This document shows positions 33,596-42,352 of a stretch of 54,557 bases of DNA, in pieces (the first letter of the stretch is position 1; each line of letters opens with the position of its first letter). The notes under the pieces were generated by a model that made no database searches, was not told the origin of the DNA, and saw nothing but the letters and a program-made list of their open reading frames with translations. Source of the DNA: JAFGVL01 sp031553685 (GTDB taxonomy: Bacteria > Bacteroidota > Bacteroidia > Bacteroidales > Paludibacteraceae); assembly GCA_031553685.1 (NCBI GenBank), contig JAVBLE010000016.1, positions 1-54,557 of the forward strand, in the 5' to 3' direction. Both the position numbers and the translations under genes were made by a program.

Positions 33596-34789
33596 TCAAT
33601 ACAAAAAACCAAATAACCAAAGAGGGACTTTGTTTGCAAAGCCGGTCTCGATATCATCGGCTGCGATATAGGCATTTTGAATATTTTTTATTTGGGAGTT
33701 ACTTTTATTTTTTCCGCCAACCTCAAAAATAATACTTTCATCAATCGTAAAATCACCGTTTTTCGCTGTATTGACTTTGTGTTTTGTACGCAATTGATTG
33801 GCAAAAAAGGTTTCACGCACATTGCCCGTATTGATATTTTGAAATGCCAAAGAATGAATAATATTGGTGTTTTCAAGGTACACCTTTTGTGGTTTTGTCA
33901 ATGTTTGAAGTGTTTGATTTGGTTCTGTAATGCATTGAATTATACCTGCTTTATCTAATAAATACAGATATTTCACCAAAGCATGCCTACTGATTTCTAT
34001 TGCGGCACTCAAATTGGTGATATTAGGTGTAAAAGGCACCATTTCTGCAATCGTACCAAGCAACTTTTTGATTTTCAAAATAGTAGTGTATTCAATATTT
34101 TCTATTGCAGGCAAATCTTCGTTCAGCGTTTTGTGGATAGATTGTTCAACTTGAATAGGATAAGTCAAAATATTTTCTTTATAATAAGGATAATAACCAT
34201 ATTCAAGATATTTTTTCAATTCAGGCAAAATTCTGATTTTAGAGGCAATCTCGGAAGCTATTGTACGATGATCTTTCAAAATACTACTCAATTCTAAGGC
34301 TGGCAATTCAATTCCATTTTCATATTTCAAAAACTCACGAAACGACAATCCTTTCAATTCATATACTACTGCCCTTCGCGAAAAATCAACACTTGCATTG
34401 AAAATTTCGAGTATCGAAGAACCCGTAAAAACAATGTGCAGCATAGGATAAGAATCGTAAATGTTTTTGATTTCCATCGCCCACGACTGATATTTATGCA
34501 CCTCGTCTAAAAACAAATGTGTACCGCCGAGATTATAGAAGTCTTCCGCAAGTTCCCAAAGAGAATGCTTGGTAAACCAAATATTATCCAAACTTACATA
34601 AAGAGCTTTTGTTTTATCAGGAAAATTCAATTTGATGTGTTGTAGCAGAAGAGTAGATTTACCCGTCCCTTTTGCTCCGATTATACCTACTAATCGATTA
34701 TTCCATGCAATATTATTATACAAATAGCGAATAAAATCAGTACTTGTATATTGTACTAATCTGTCGGAAGTGGTAATTAGAGATTCCAT
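33596..34789 (-). CDS. AAA ATPase with DUF4143 domain
   Basis: 397 aa. Walker A GAKGTGKST (38-46), Walker B HLFLDEVH (91-98) and FTGSS form an AAA_14 domain. A helical linker and a DUF4143 C terminus (about 200-397) follow, with a degraded nuclease-like ESIIFEVGGKNKS. No known role in glycan use; this family is scattered, often mobile or defence-associated. It is on the opposite strand in the middle of the pectin locus, so it looks like a later insertion that splits the locus in two (inference). No terminal repeats were found around it. Confidence 0.85.
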   Translation of the reverse strand: MESLITTSDRLVQYTSTDFIRYLYNNIAWNNRLVGIIGAKGTGKSTLLLQHIKLNFPDKTKALYVSLDNIWFTKHSLWELAEDFYNLGGTHLFLDEVHKYQSWAMEIKNIYDSYPMLHIVFTGSSILEIFNASVDFSRRAVVYELKGLSFREFLKYENGIELPALELSSILKDHRTIASEIASKIRILPELKKYLEYGYYPYYKENILTYPIQVEQSIHKTLNEDLPAIENIEYTTILKIKKLLGTIAEMVPFTPNITNLSAAIEISRHALVKYLYLLDKAGIIQCITEPNQTLQTLTKPQKVYLENTNIIHSLAFQNINTGNVRETFFANQLRTKHKVNTAKNGDFTIDESIIFEVGGKNKSNSQIKNIQNAYIAADDIETGFANKVPLWLFGFLY

Positions 34790-35004
34790 TTTCTGTAAAA
34801 ATTGGTATTTGAAAATATCAACAAAGATAGTAATTTTTTTAATACAGCATCGAAATTCTGTTTTTTATAAAAAATGGTAACAAATGTATCACTGCTTTTT
34901 TAAAAGCTATTGAAAAATAATTTGTATTGATATGATTTTATAGCCATCATAATAGTAAGAAATTTTATGTTTTTTATCTTTTAAACTAATTGGAAATGAA
35001 TTAT

Positions 35005-35037
35005 TTGATAAAAAATCCTATTCTTTTGTTGTTTTCT
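35005..35037 (+). promoter_or_regulatory. Candidate regulator binding site upstream of the 703-aa glycosidase
   Basis: TTGATAaAAAATCCTATTCTTTTGTtgtTTTCT, 29 of 33 positions identical to 20812-20844 upstream of susC. A TAnnTTTG box (TATCTTTG, 35063-35070) lies 25 bp downstream and the ATG is 25 bp after that. This fits an activator site just upstream of a promoter. The rest of the 34790-35094 gap is AT-rich with nothing else noted. Confidence 0.6.
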
Positions 35038-35094
35038 AATACCCTTCATTTTCCTTCATCAATATCTTTGTGTAGATAATTTATTTCACAAAAA

Positions 35095-37206
35095 ATGAAA
35101 AAATATTTTTACCTGTTGTGTACATTAATTTGTATTGTGTGTAATGTAAATGGAGCATCGTCTATCGACCGCAAAGCATTGGTTATGCGCAACAATCCCA
35201 AAGTAATGAAAATTGATTCTCTGTCATCTTTATCTATTGGTAACGGCGGATTTGCGATGACGGTAGACGCCACCGGCTTGCAAACCTTCCCCGATACATA
35301 TAAAAATGGGGTTCCATTGGGAACACAATCGCAGTGGGGCTGGCATAGTTTCCCCAATACCAATAATTACCAGCACAAAGAAACCCTCAAAGATTACGAT
35401 TTCGGACGAGGCAAATTAGAATCTTATGCCGTACAAAGCAATGATTTTACAAAGCGCCAAAAAGAAGCAGTAAACTACTTTCGGGCTAACCCCCATCGTT
35501 TGCATTTAGGAATTATTGGTTTGGAGTTAGGTGAAAAAACGAAAGCATCCGACCTGAAAAATGTTGAACAAGAATTGGATATGTGGAACGGACAAATCAA
35601 CAGCCGTTTCTTGCTCAGCAACAAAGCTGTCAATGTGCAAACTGTTTGCCATCCCGAAAAAGATATGATCAGTGCCAAAATATCCGCAGCATTCAGCCCT
35701 GCCATAAAATTCCGGTTTGCATACCCCGTCGGAGAATGGGGCGGCGATGATTGCGACTGGACAAAAAACAATCTCCATACAACCACTATTATTGCCCAAA
35801 CAGCACAATCGGTCGTATTAAAAAGAGAAATAAATGCTACCGTTTATTATGTAACGATCAATTGGGAAGGAAAAGCAACGATAATTGAAAAAGAAAAAAA
35901 TTACTTCATACTAACCTCAGCAAGCAAAGATTTGTCATTTAGTTGCCTGTTTACCGACAGCTATTTGCCAAATACAGCACTTCCTAAATTCAACCAAACA
36001 CAGCAAGCCGCCTTTTCCTATTGGAATTCTTATTGGACAACAGGCGCAGCTGTCGATTTCTCCGGTTGCAAAGATCCCCGAGCCAAGGAATTAGAGCGTC
36101 GTGTAGTATTGTCACAGTACCTCTTGGCAATTCAATGCGCAGGCGACACTCCTCCGCAGGAAACAGGATTGACCTACAATTCGTGGTACGGAAAATTCCA
36201 CTTGGAAATGATTTACTGGCATCAGGCGCAATTTGCTTTGTGGGGTCATCCCGAATTGTTGGATAGAACACTTGCATGGTATCATACGGCTTATCCGATA
36301 GCCAAAGAAATTGCGCAACGCCAAGGATTTGAAGGCGTTCGCTGGATGAAGATGACCGACCCTTCTGCGATGGAAGCACCATCATCTATCGGGTCTTTCC
36401 TTATTTGGCAACAACCGCATATTATTTATTTAGCCGAGTTGCTTTACCGCGACAATCCTTCGCAAGAACTCATTGATAAATATGCCGATCTCATTCAGGC
36501 AACAGCCGAATTCATGTATTCATTTGCCACTTACGACGAAAAAAATGATCGTTATATCCTAAAAGGACTTATTCCAGCACAAGAAACCTTGAAGCCCGAA
36601 ACAACCTTTAATTCTCCTTACGAATTAGCCTATTGGCATTGCGCCATGAAAATGGCGCAACAATGGCGCGAGCGAACAGGCAAAACACGCAAGACCGAAT
36701 GGGATTCGTTGATAAATAAACTATCTGTGTTGGCGCAAAAAGACGGGCTTTATTTAGCAGCAGAGTCGGCTCCCGACACTTATCAGAATATTAAATTGAT
36801 TTCCGACCACCCGGCTGTACTTGGTGCTTATGGCATATTCCCCGATTCAAGGCTTTTTGAGAAAGGTACCATGAAGAACACACTCAATTGGATTTGGGAT
36901 AATTGGAACTGGGACCACACATGGGGTTGGGATTATCCGATGACCGCCATGAATGCCGCCCGATTAGGCGAGCCCGAAAAAGCAGTCGGCGCGCTGCTCA
37001 TGGACAAACGAACCAATACCTATTTGGTAAACGGACACAATTATCAGGACGACCGCCTGCGCATATACCTTCCCGGCAACGGAGGTTTGCTAACCGCCAT
37101 AGCCATGATGTGTGCCGGTTGGGACGGAAACGAAACCCCCAACCCCGGTTTCCCAAAAGATGAAAATTGGAATGTAAAATGGGAAGGCTTGAAACCAATA
37201 CCTTAA
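35095..37206 (+). CDS. Putative (alpha/alpha)6 glycoside hydrolase
   Basis: 703 aa with a signal peptide (to NVNGA). An N-terminal beta-sandwich region (about 25-300) precedes a helical-barrel half (about 320-700) with GLTYNSWYGKFHLEMIYWHQ, EGVRWMKMTDPS, PTWG-like NWDHTWGWDYPMTAMNAARL and YLPGNGGLLTAIAMM. This two-part build is that of clan GH-L/GH65- and GH95-like enzymes. The exact family and substrate cannot be set from sequence. A secreted enzyme of a pectin locus would plausibly cleave a rhamnogalacturonan side chain (inference). Confidence 0.75.
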   Translation: MKKYFYLLCTLICIVCNVNGASSIDRKALVMRNNPKVMKIDSLSSLSIGNGGFAMTVDATGLQTFPDTYKNGVPLGTQSQWGWHSFPNTNNYQHKETLKDYDFGRGKLESYAVQSNDFTKRQKEAVNYFRANPHRLHLGIIGLELGEKTKASDLKNVEQELDMWNGQINSRFLLSNKAVNVQTVCHPEKDMISAKISAAFSPAIKFRFAYPVGEWGGDDCDWTKNNLHTTTIIAQTAQSVVLKREINATVYYVTINWEGKATIIEKEKNYFILTSASKDLSFSCLFTDSYLPNTALPKFNQTQQAAFSYWNSYWTTGAAVDFSGCKDPRAKELERRVVLSQYLLAIQCAGDTPPQETGLTYNSWYGKFHLEMIYWHQAQFALWGHPELLDRTLAWYHTAYPIAKEIAQRQGFEGVRWMKMTDPSAMEAPSSIGSFLIWQQPHIIYLAELLYRDNPSQELIDKYADLIQATAEFMYSFATYDEKNDRYILKGLIPAQETLKPETTFNSPYELAYWHCAMKMAQQWRERTGKTRKTEWDSLINKLSVLAQKDGLYLAAESAPDTYQNIKLISDHPAVLGAYGIFPDSRLFEKGTMKNTLNWIWDNWNWDHTWGWDYPMTAMNAARLGEPEKAVGALLMDKRTNTYLVNGHNYQDDRLRIYLPGNGGLLTAIAMMCAGWDGNETPNPGFPKDENWNVKWEGLKPIP

Positions 37207-37225
37207 AAAATAAAATTATATACTG

Positions 37226-37314
37226 ATGAAATATCCATGAGTAAAGCACACCAAGCTCAATGACTATAACTCATGGATATTCCATCTGACCATTAAAAAT
37301 AAAATTATAGACAG
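37226..37314 (+). repeat. Hairpin leader element, copy 2 (upstream of PL1)
   Basis: Begins ATGAAATATCCATGAG and holds a perfect 13-bp stem (AATATCCATGAGT at 37230-37242; ACTCATGGATATT at 37269-37281). It ends with CATTAAAAATAAAATTATAGACAG directly before the PL1 start codon. It is nearly identical to 46391-46507, but lacks the CCCGTTGGTCGTTGACCTTCGGTTCC segment. Confidence 0.85.
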
Positions 37315-39138
37315 ATGAAAAAAATCCTGTTTCTATTACTCGTATCATTCTCTGTCGTCAATATTGGCGCACAAGAGTACGCAATGACTGCCCCCATAGG
37401 TTGGGGAACCGGAACCACCGGTGGAGGAGCAAAAACGCCCGTTACAGTTAGTACCGAATCAGCATTAAGAAGTGCTATCAAAAGCAATTCGGTTGTAATT
37501 ATCGATAAGTCGTTTACCCTCAACTCGACCATTAAACCCAATGGTATCAGTAATCTAACTATTCTTGGACGGAATGGAGCCACGCTCACTTGCAAAGCCG
37601 GCGGGCTTGTATTTGAAAGCTGTTCAAATATCATTGTCCGCAATATAAAACTCGTGGGTCCCGGTGCAGAAACCAACCAGGGCGACGACCCCCTCAACCT
37701 CAATAACACAACCAAAGTATGGATTGACCATTGCGAAATCGTTGACGGGTCGGATGGAAATTTCGATATCAGAAGCGCGGCTAATTATATTGCCGTAACC
37801 TGGTGCAAGTTTTCATACACTAGTAAATCCGCACTTCACGAATTCAGCAACTTAATTGGTTCAAGCGACAGCGACACCGGCGACAGGGGAAAACTAAAAG
37901 TTACTTTTCAATATTGCTGGTGGGCACAAGGCTGTGTAGAACGAATGCCGCGCATTCGCTTTGGTCAGGTACATCTTGTAAACAATCTATATAATAGCGC
38001 CGCATCAAACTATTGTGCAAGAGCAGGACTTGAAGCCGATTTGTATATAGATAAAAATGCCTTTGTAGGCGTAAGAAGCCCCCTGACAAACAATGAAAGT
38101 CAAACCTTTAACAGCACTTTTACAACCGACAATCTATTAAGCAATGTTTTGGGCACAAACACAAAAGTAAAAATAGATGCACTCGGCGGACGAAAAGGCG
38201 AAGCAACCTGGAATCCATACACCACCACCAACTATACAATCAGTACCATTCCGGCAAGCCAAGTGCAAAGTGCAGTCAGCAACGCTTCGTGTGGAGCAGG
38301 TGCAACCCTTACGGTAGCTGCAAACGGAAGCATCTCAACGCCTTGCTCATTGCCGCCGAGCCTTGCAACCTCCGCAGCCACTTGGGTACTTACCCAAAAC
38401 ATGAATGCCACCGTTAGTGCAAATCTCAATGCCGGAGCAATTCAATATAGTGGCACCACCACCGACAATACTCCGACCACAATCGGTACACGGTTCTTTA
38501 TAGCCGAAGGAACTTATCCTGCGGGAGCATGCGATCCTGCTTTGTATGTACAATTCTCGGTAGCTCCGAAAACGGGTTATGACTTTTTTCTCGACGAAAT
38601 TTCTTTTCTCATCTATGGAAATGGTACCGATAAGATGAGAGCCGATTTTTATTACTCAACCGACCCCGCTTTTACCAACCGTACACAGATAATGCAATAT
38701 GTAGGCGCAGACTTGCCCCGCGATACCAATGGAAATCCAGGCACAGTAAGCCTCACCGGTCTTAACCTGAATGTAGCCGAAGGAAAAACCATCTATCTGC
38801 GCATTTACCCATACCATACCGGTATAGATCAAAACAATGGCAGAAGAATTATTCTAAAAGATGTGAAATTCGCCGGAGCAACCTCTCCTGCCGGTACAAG
38901 TACATCTCTTGATAATAACGCCGCAGATAAAATATCCTGTTATAAATCAGGCAATCGCATTTATATCAGTGGCTTGGAAGGGAAAAACGATATTCAAGTA
39001 TTCACCTTCATGGGGCAAACGCTACTATCGACCACTATCGAAAACGATTTTTTTTCTACCGAAATAAACAGTTCGCCACTCATAGTAAGGATTAGCAGCT
39101 TAGACACACGCAAAACAAAAGTGGTAAAACTATTTTAG
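37315..39138 (+). CDS. Pectate lyase, family PL1, with accessory module and T9SS signal
   Basis: 607 aa. Signal peptide (to about 20); PL1 beta-helix (about 22-335) with WIDHCE (136-141) and the catalytic-Arg motif RMPRIRFG (210-217); an accessory beta-sandwich-like module (about 355-525); and a C-terminal type IX sorting domain (about 535-607, ending TKVVKLF). It cleaves polygalacturonate outside the cell. The accessory module is a clear relative of the whole body of the next gene product. The sorting domain means export through the type IX system, unlike the lipoproteins of the susCD operon. Confidence 0.93.
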   Translation: MKKILFLLLVSFSVVNIGAQEYAMTAPIGWGTGTTGGGAKTPVTVSTESALRSAIKSNSVVIIDKSFTLNSTIKPNGISNLTILGRNGATLTCKAGGLVFESCSNIIVRNIKLVGPGAETNQGDDPLNLNNTTKVWIDHCEIVDGSDGNFDIRSAANYIAVTWCKFSYTSKSALHEFSNLIGSSDSDTGDRGKLKVTFQYCWWAQGCVERMPRIRFGQVHLVNNLYNSAASNYCARAGLEADLYIDKNAFVGVRSPLTNNESQTFNSTFTTDNLLSNVLGTNTKVKIDALGGRKGEATWNPYTTTNYTISTIPASQVQSAVSNASCGAGATLTVAANGSISTPCSLPPSLATSAATWVLTQNMNATVSANLNAGAIQYSGTTTDNTPTTIGTRFFIAEGTYPAGACDPALYVQFSVAPKTGYDFFLDEISFLIYGNGTDKMRADFYYSTDPAFTNRTQIMQYVGADLPRDTNGNPGTVSLTGLNLNVAEGKTIYLRIYPYHTGIDQNNGRRIILKDVKFAGATSPAGTSTSLDNNAADKISCYKSGNRIYISGLEGKNDIQVFTFMGQTLLSTTIENDFFSTEINSSPLIVRISSLDTRKTKVVKLF

Positions 39139-39226
39139 CTTTTTATCATTCAAACAATAAATACAGATTTTCAATAAATAATTTCGAGATTATTACATTA
39201 ATTATTCACTTTTAAAATTTAAAGAC

Positions 39227-40057
39227 ATGAAAAAATTAGTCATTTCTCTATCATTGGCGTTTTGCTTAGTACAAGCACAAGCGCAAAGTGCAGCATCTGC
39301 CAATTGGGCATTACTTGCTGCACCTGACAACGCTGTTGTTAGCGGTCAAATAACTGCTGATGCTATTTCGATGAGCGGTTTAGTTCACAACGCTTATAAT
39401 GCGACTTACGGTAAACAGGTAACGCTCGCTACCGGAGTTTATCCACAAGCGTCGGATCCAAACCTGTATATACAGTTTTCGGTAGCACCGAAATCAGGCT
39501 TTGATTTTACGCTTGATCAACTTTCTTTTTATATATGCGGAAACAGTTCTAACCTGATGCGGGCAGATTTCTATTATTCAACTGACGCGACTTTTGCTAC
39601 TAAAACTCAAATCATGCAATATAATGATATTCCGGTTCCTCGTGATAATACTACTGGTCCCGGTTTGGTATCACTTACTTCTATGAATTTGAAAGTAGCA
39701 GATGGACAGCATGTTTATTTGCGCATTTATCCTTTCAATGAAACTGCCGACCAAAATAGTGGAAGAAGAATATACTTGAAAGACTTAACATTTGCCGGAA
39801 CAACTGCAGCAGCCGGAACAACTTCAGTTAAAGAAAATGTTTTGAATGCTTTAAACTGCTACAAAGCCGACAATCGCATCTATATACAAGGATTGACCGG
39901 GACAAACAACATTCAGGTTTTTGATATTTCGGGAAAACTGATCGTTTCTACCGAAGTTCAAAATGATGATTATGCTGCCGAAGTAGGTCAATCATTGGTA
40001 ATCGTTAAAATTACAAACAAAGAAACAAAAGACACGAAAGTAGTCAAATTGTTCTAG
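39227..40057 (+). CDS. Secreted stand-alone accessory module with T9SS signal
   Basis: 276 aa. Signal peptide (to AQAQ, 20); one module (residues 25-192); a type IX sorting domain (about 205-276, ending TKVVKLF). The module aligns along its full length with residues 355-525 of the PL1 lyase: shared YVQFSVAPK/YIQFSVAPK, MRADFYYSTD, KTQIMQY, VYLRIYP and a GRRI-LKD core. No catalytic motif is visible. It is probably a carbohydrate-binding protein delivered to the surface or medium, perhaps as a companion for PL1. The family is not one I can name. Confidence 0.8.
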   Translation: MKKLVISLSLAFCLVQAQAQSAASANWALLAAPDNAVVSGQITADAISMSGLVHNAYNATYGKQVTLATGVYPQASDPNLYIQFSVAPKSGFDFTLDQLSFYICGNSSNLMRADFYYSTDATFATKTQIMQYNDIPVPRDNTTGPGLVSLTSMNLKVADGQHVYLRIYPFNETADQNSGRRIYLKDLTFAGTTAAAGTTSVKENVLNALNCYKADNRIYIQGLTGTNNIQVFDISGKLIVSTEVQNDDYAAEVGQSLVIVKITNKETKDTKVVKLF

Positions 40058-40065
40058 TCACTAAA

Positions 40066-40320
40066 AACGAACACGGATGACCGGTAGGGTAGAAGCATAT
40101 AAGTTAGAGATTAAGGTTTCTTATATATCTGCTTTATCGTGTCATTTGCGTTCAAAAAGAAAAAATCTGTATAAAAAGAAGAACACAGATGACCGGTAAT
40201 GTAGGTTTCGACTCATAATAGTAAAAATTGTTTGTTATTTAATTAAATACTCTTGAAATCTGCGTTATCGCGTCATTTGCGTTCAAAAAAACAATAACCT
40301 CGAAATTATTTATTAAAAAA
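40066..40320. repeat. Two direct copies of a GAACAC-GATGACCGGTA repeat
   Basis: Unit 1 (40068-40162) and unit 2 (40180-40290) each start GAACAC(A/G)GATGACCGGTA and end CTGC(G/T)TTATCG(C/T)GTCATTTGCGTTCAAAAA. Start and end of each unit are imperfect inverted copies. After unit 2, ATAACCTCGAAATTATTTATTAAAA (40294-40318) is an inverted match to 39168-39192, so the 276-aa gene lies between inverted repeats. Confidence 0.7.
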
Positions 40321-40367
40321 TTCCACTGGTTTTCATGTGGAATGCTAAAATAAATTTTGATTTTTTT

Positions 40368-40584
40368 AGCTGCATCGCAGCGTAATCTTTGTAGCCGTGT
40401 GGCGCAAGCCCACGGGATAAAGAGCAAACCAAAACAGAACCGCGTAGCGGTGAAACAATAGCTTAATACAGGTAAACAATTTTGATCCGTTTCTATGTGT
40501 CGCCGCTATGCGGCTCGTATGCCGGATGTTTCTTTATCCGTGGGCTAAAGCCACACGGCTACAAAGATTATGCTGCGATGCAGC
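40368..40584. repeat. 217-bp nested palindromic element
   Basis: Arms of about 55 bp (40368-40423; 40530-40584) are near-perfect inverted copies (AGCTGCATCGCAGCGTAATC / GATTATGCTGCGATGCAGCT at the ends). Each arm has its own small palindromes (GCTGCatCGCAGC, GTGGGCT-AAGCCCAC-like). The loop holds two more hairpins (CCGCGTAGCGG, GCCGCTATGCGGC). It fills most of the gap before rhaB. No coding capacity. Confidence 0.85.
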
Positions 40585-40666
40585 TAAGTTTATTTGTTTA
40601 AAATTACTTCCACTCGAAAAACGGTCGAACCTAAAAAATAAACCTTGAAATTAAAATTATATGCAG

Positions 40667-42145
40667 ATGAAAAACAGCTATCATTTCTTTGCGTTCGATC
40701 TGGGTGCAACCAGTGGGCGTTCCATTGTTGCAACATTGGAAGATGGGGAAATGAAATTGAAAGAACTCACCCGTTTCAGCAATAAAATATTGCGTATAGA
40801 CAACAAATGTTTCTGGAACATTTATTCCTTGTTTGACGAGTTGAAACGAGGACTTCAAACAGCCCAATCAGAAGGCTATGAACTCGATGCTATCGGGATA
40901 GATACTTGGGGCGTAGATTTTGCCTACATTGCCCAAGATGGTTCATTGCTAAGCCTTCCGCGCTCTTACCGTGACTTGTACACCAACGGAATACCCGAAG
41001 AATTTTTTAAAATAATCACTCGAAAAGAAGTGTACGAAGCGTCCGGCATACAAATTATGAATTTCAACAGTTTGTATCAATTCTATGCCGCACAAAAAGA
41101 AGAGATGTCGGCGTTGCAACATGCCAACGCAATCCTTTTTATGCCCGATGCCTTGTCCTATCTACTCACCGGACAAAAAGTCTGCGAATACACCATCGCT
41201 TCCACTTCGCAGATGTTAAACCCTCGCACAAAAACATTTGAGCAAAAGCTGCTTGAACCGATCCGAAATTTGGAAGCACTTATACAACCAATTGTTATGC
41301 CCGGCACAATGATTGGAAAACTAAAAGACAGCCTGCAAAAAGAATGCGGCGTAGGCGATATTCCTGTTATAGCCGTAGCCGGACACGATACAGCCTCGGC
41401 AGTAGTAGCCGTTCCTGCCGAGAATGAAAACTTTGCCTATTTGAGTTCCGGTACATGGTCGCTAATGGGCATCGAAACAAAAGAACCGATCATAACCGAT
41501 GAAAGTTTTGAACTGAATTTCACCAATGAAGGCGGCGTTGAAGGAACAACGCGTTTTCTAAAAAATATTACCGGCATGTGGTTGCTCGAACAATGCCGCA
41601 AAGAGTGGAAATTGGAAGGGGCAACCTATTCTTATCCCGAAATAGTGCAAATGTCCGATTCGGTTGCCGGCTTCCAATTCCTGATCGACCCGGACGATGC
41701 TGTTTTTGCCAATCCAGAAAATATGACAAAAGCAATAGCCGATTACTGCCAAAGAACGGAACAAAAACAACCCCAAACACATGCCGAATTTGTGCGTTGT
41801 ATTTTTGATAGTTTGGCTTTGAAATATAAATATGTATTGAATAGTCTGCAAAAACTGTCGCCTTTTGCCATTGAGAAATTGTATATAATAGGGGGCGGAT
41901 CGCAAAATAAATTACTGAATCAAGCTACAGCCAATGCTATTGGAATTCCCGTTGTGGCAGGTCCGGCAGAAGCCACTGCTTTGGGCAATGTAATGATGCA
42001 GACAAAAGGGTTGGGATTGTTCAATTCCTTAGATGAAATCCGCAGCGTTGTCCGCCAATCGGTAGAAATGGAGTATTTCTATCCCGAAAATACAGAAGCT
42101 TGGCAGACAGCTTACCGGACTTTTCTTTCCATTTTGAAAAAATAA
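40667..42145 (+). CDS. rhaB: Rhamnulokinase
   Basis: Phosphorylates L-rhamnulose to L-rhamnulose 1-phosphate. About 492 aa, FGGY-family kinase: N-terminal FAFDLGATSGRSIV, GVDFAYI, AGHDTASAVVAVP, the Gly-Thr-Trp phosphate loop SSGTWSLMGIE, and C-terminal YIIGGGSQNKLLNQATANAIGIPVVAGPAEATALGN. Two ATGs are close (40661, 40667); the second follows the GCAG-ATGAAAAA leader used by neighbouring genes and is preferred. First of the rhaB-rhaA-fucO cluster. Confidence 0.95.
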   Translation: MKNSYHFFAFDLGATSGRSIVATLEDGEMKLKELTRFSNKILRIDNKCFWNIYSLFDELKRGLQTAQSEGYELDAIGIDTWGVDFAYIAQDGSLLSLPRSYRDLYTNGIPEEFFKIITRKEVYEASGIQIMNFNSLYQFYAAQKEEMSALQHANAILFMPDALSYLLTGQKVCEYTIASTSQMLNPRTKTFEQKLLEPIRNLEALIQPIVMPGTMIGKLKDSLQKECGVGDIPVIAVAGHDTASAVVAVPAENENFAYLSSGTWSLMGIETKEPIITDESFELNFTNEGGVEGTTRFLKNITGMWLLEQCRKEWKLEGATYSYPEIVQMSDSVAGFQFLIDPDDAVFANPENMTKAIADYCQRTEQKQPQTHAEFVRCIFDSLALKYKYVLNSLQKLSPFAIEKLYIIGGGSQNKLLNQATANAIGIPVVAGPAEATALGNVMMQTKGLGLFNSLDEIRSVVRQSVEMEYFYPENTEAWQTAYRTFLSILKK

Positions 42146-42214
42146 AAACACACTATCAAAAAGCAAAAGAATATTTTCTATAAAATAGAAAATTTATATC
42201 TGCAAAAATTTCCG

Positions 42215-42250
42215 TTATCTGCGGGAAAAATAAATACTAGCCCGCAGATA
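42215..42250. repeat. Hairpin between rhaB and rhaA
   Basis: TTATCTGCGGG (42215-42225) and CCCGCAGATA (42241-42250), followed by GCACAGATAAACGCAGATGA. It belongs to the same general TCTGCG/CGCAGA repeat type seen at 40066-40290. Confidence 0.65.
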
Positions 42251-42352
42251 GCACAGATAAACGCAGATGAATAATTTTTATAAAAAATTATTTTGAATGC
42301 ACTTGACAAATAATGGGTATACAAATAAAATAACTTTAAAAAATAATTAACT

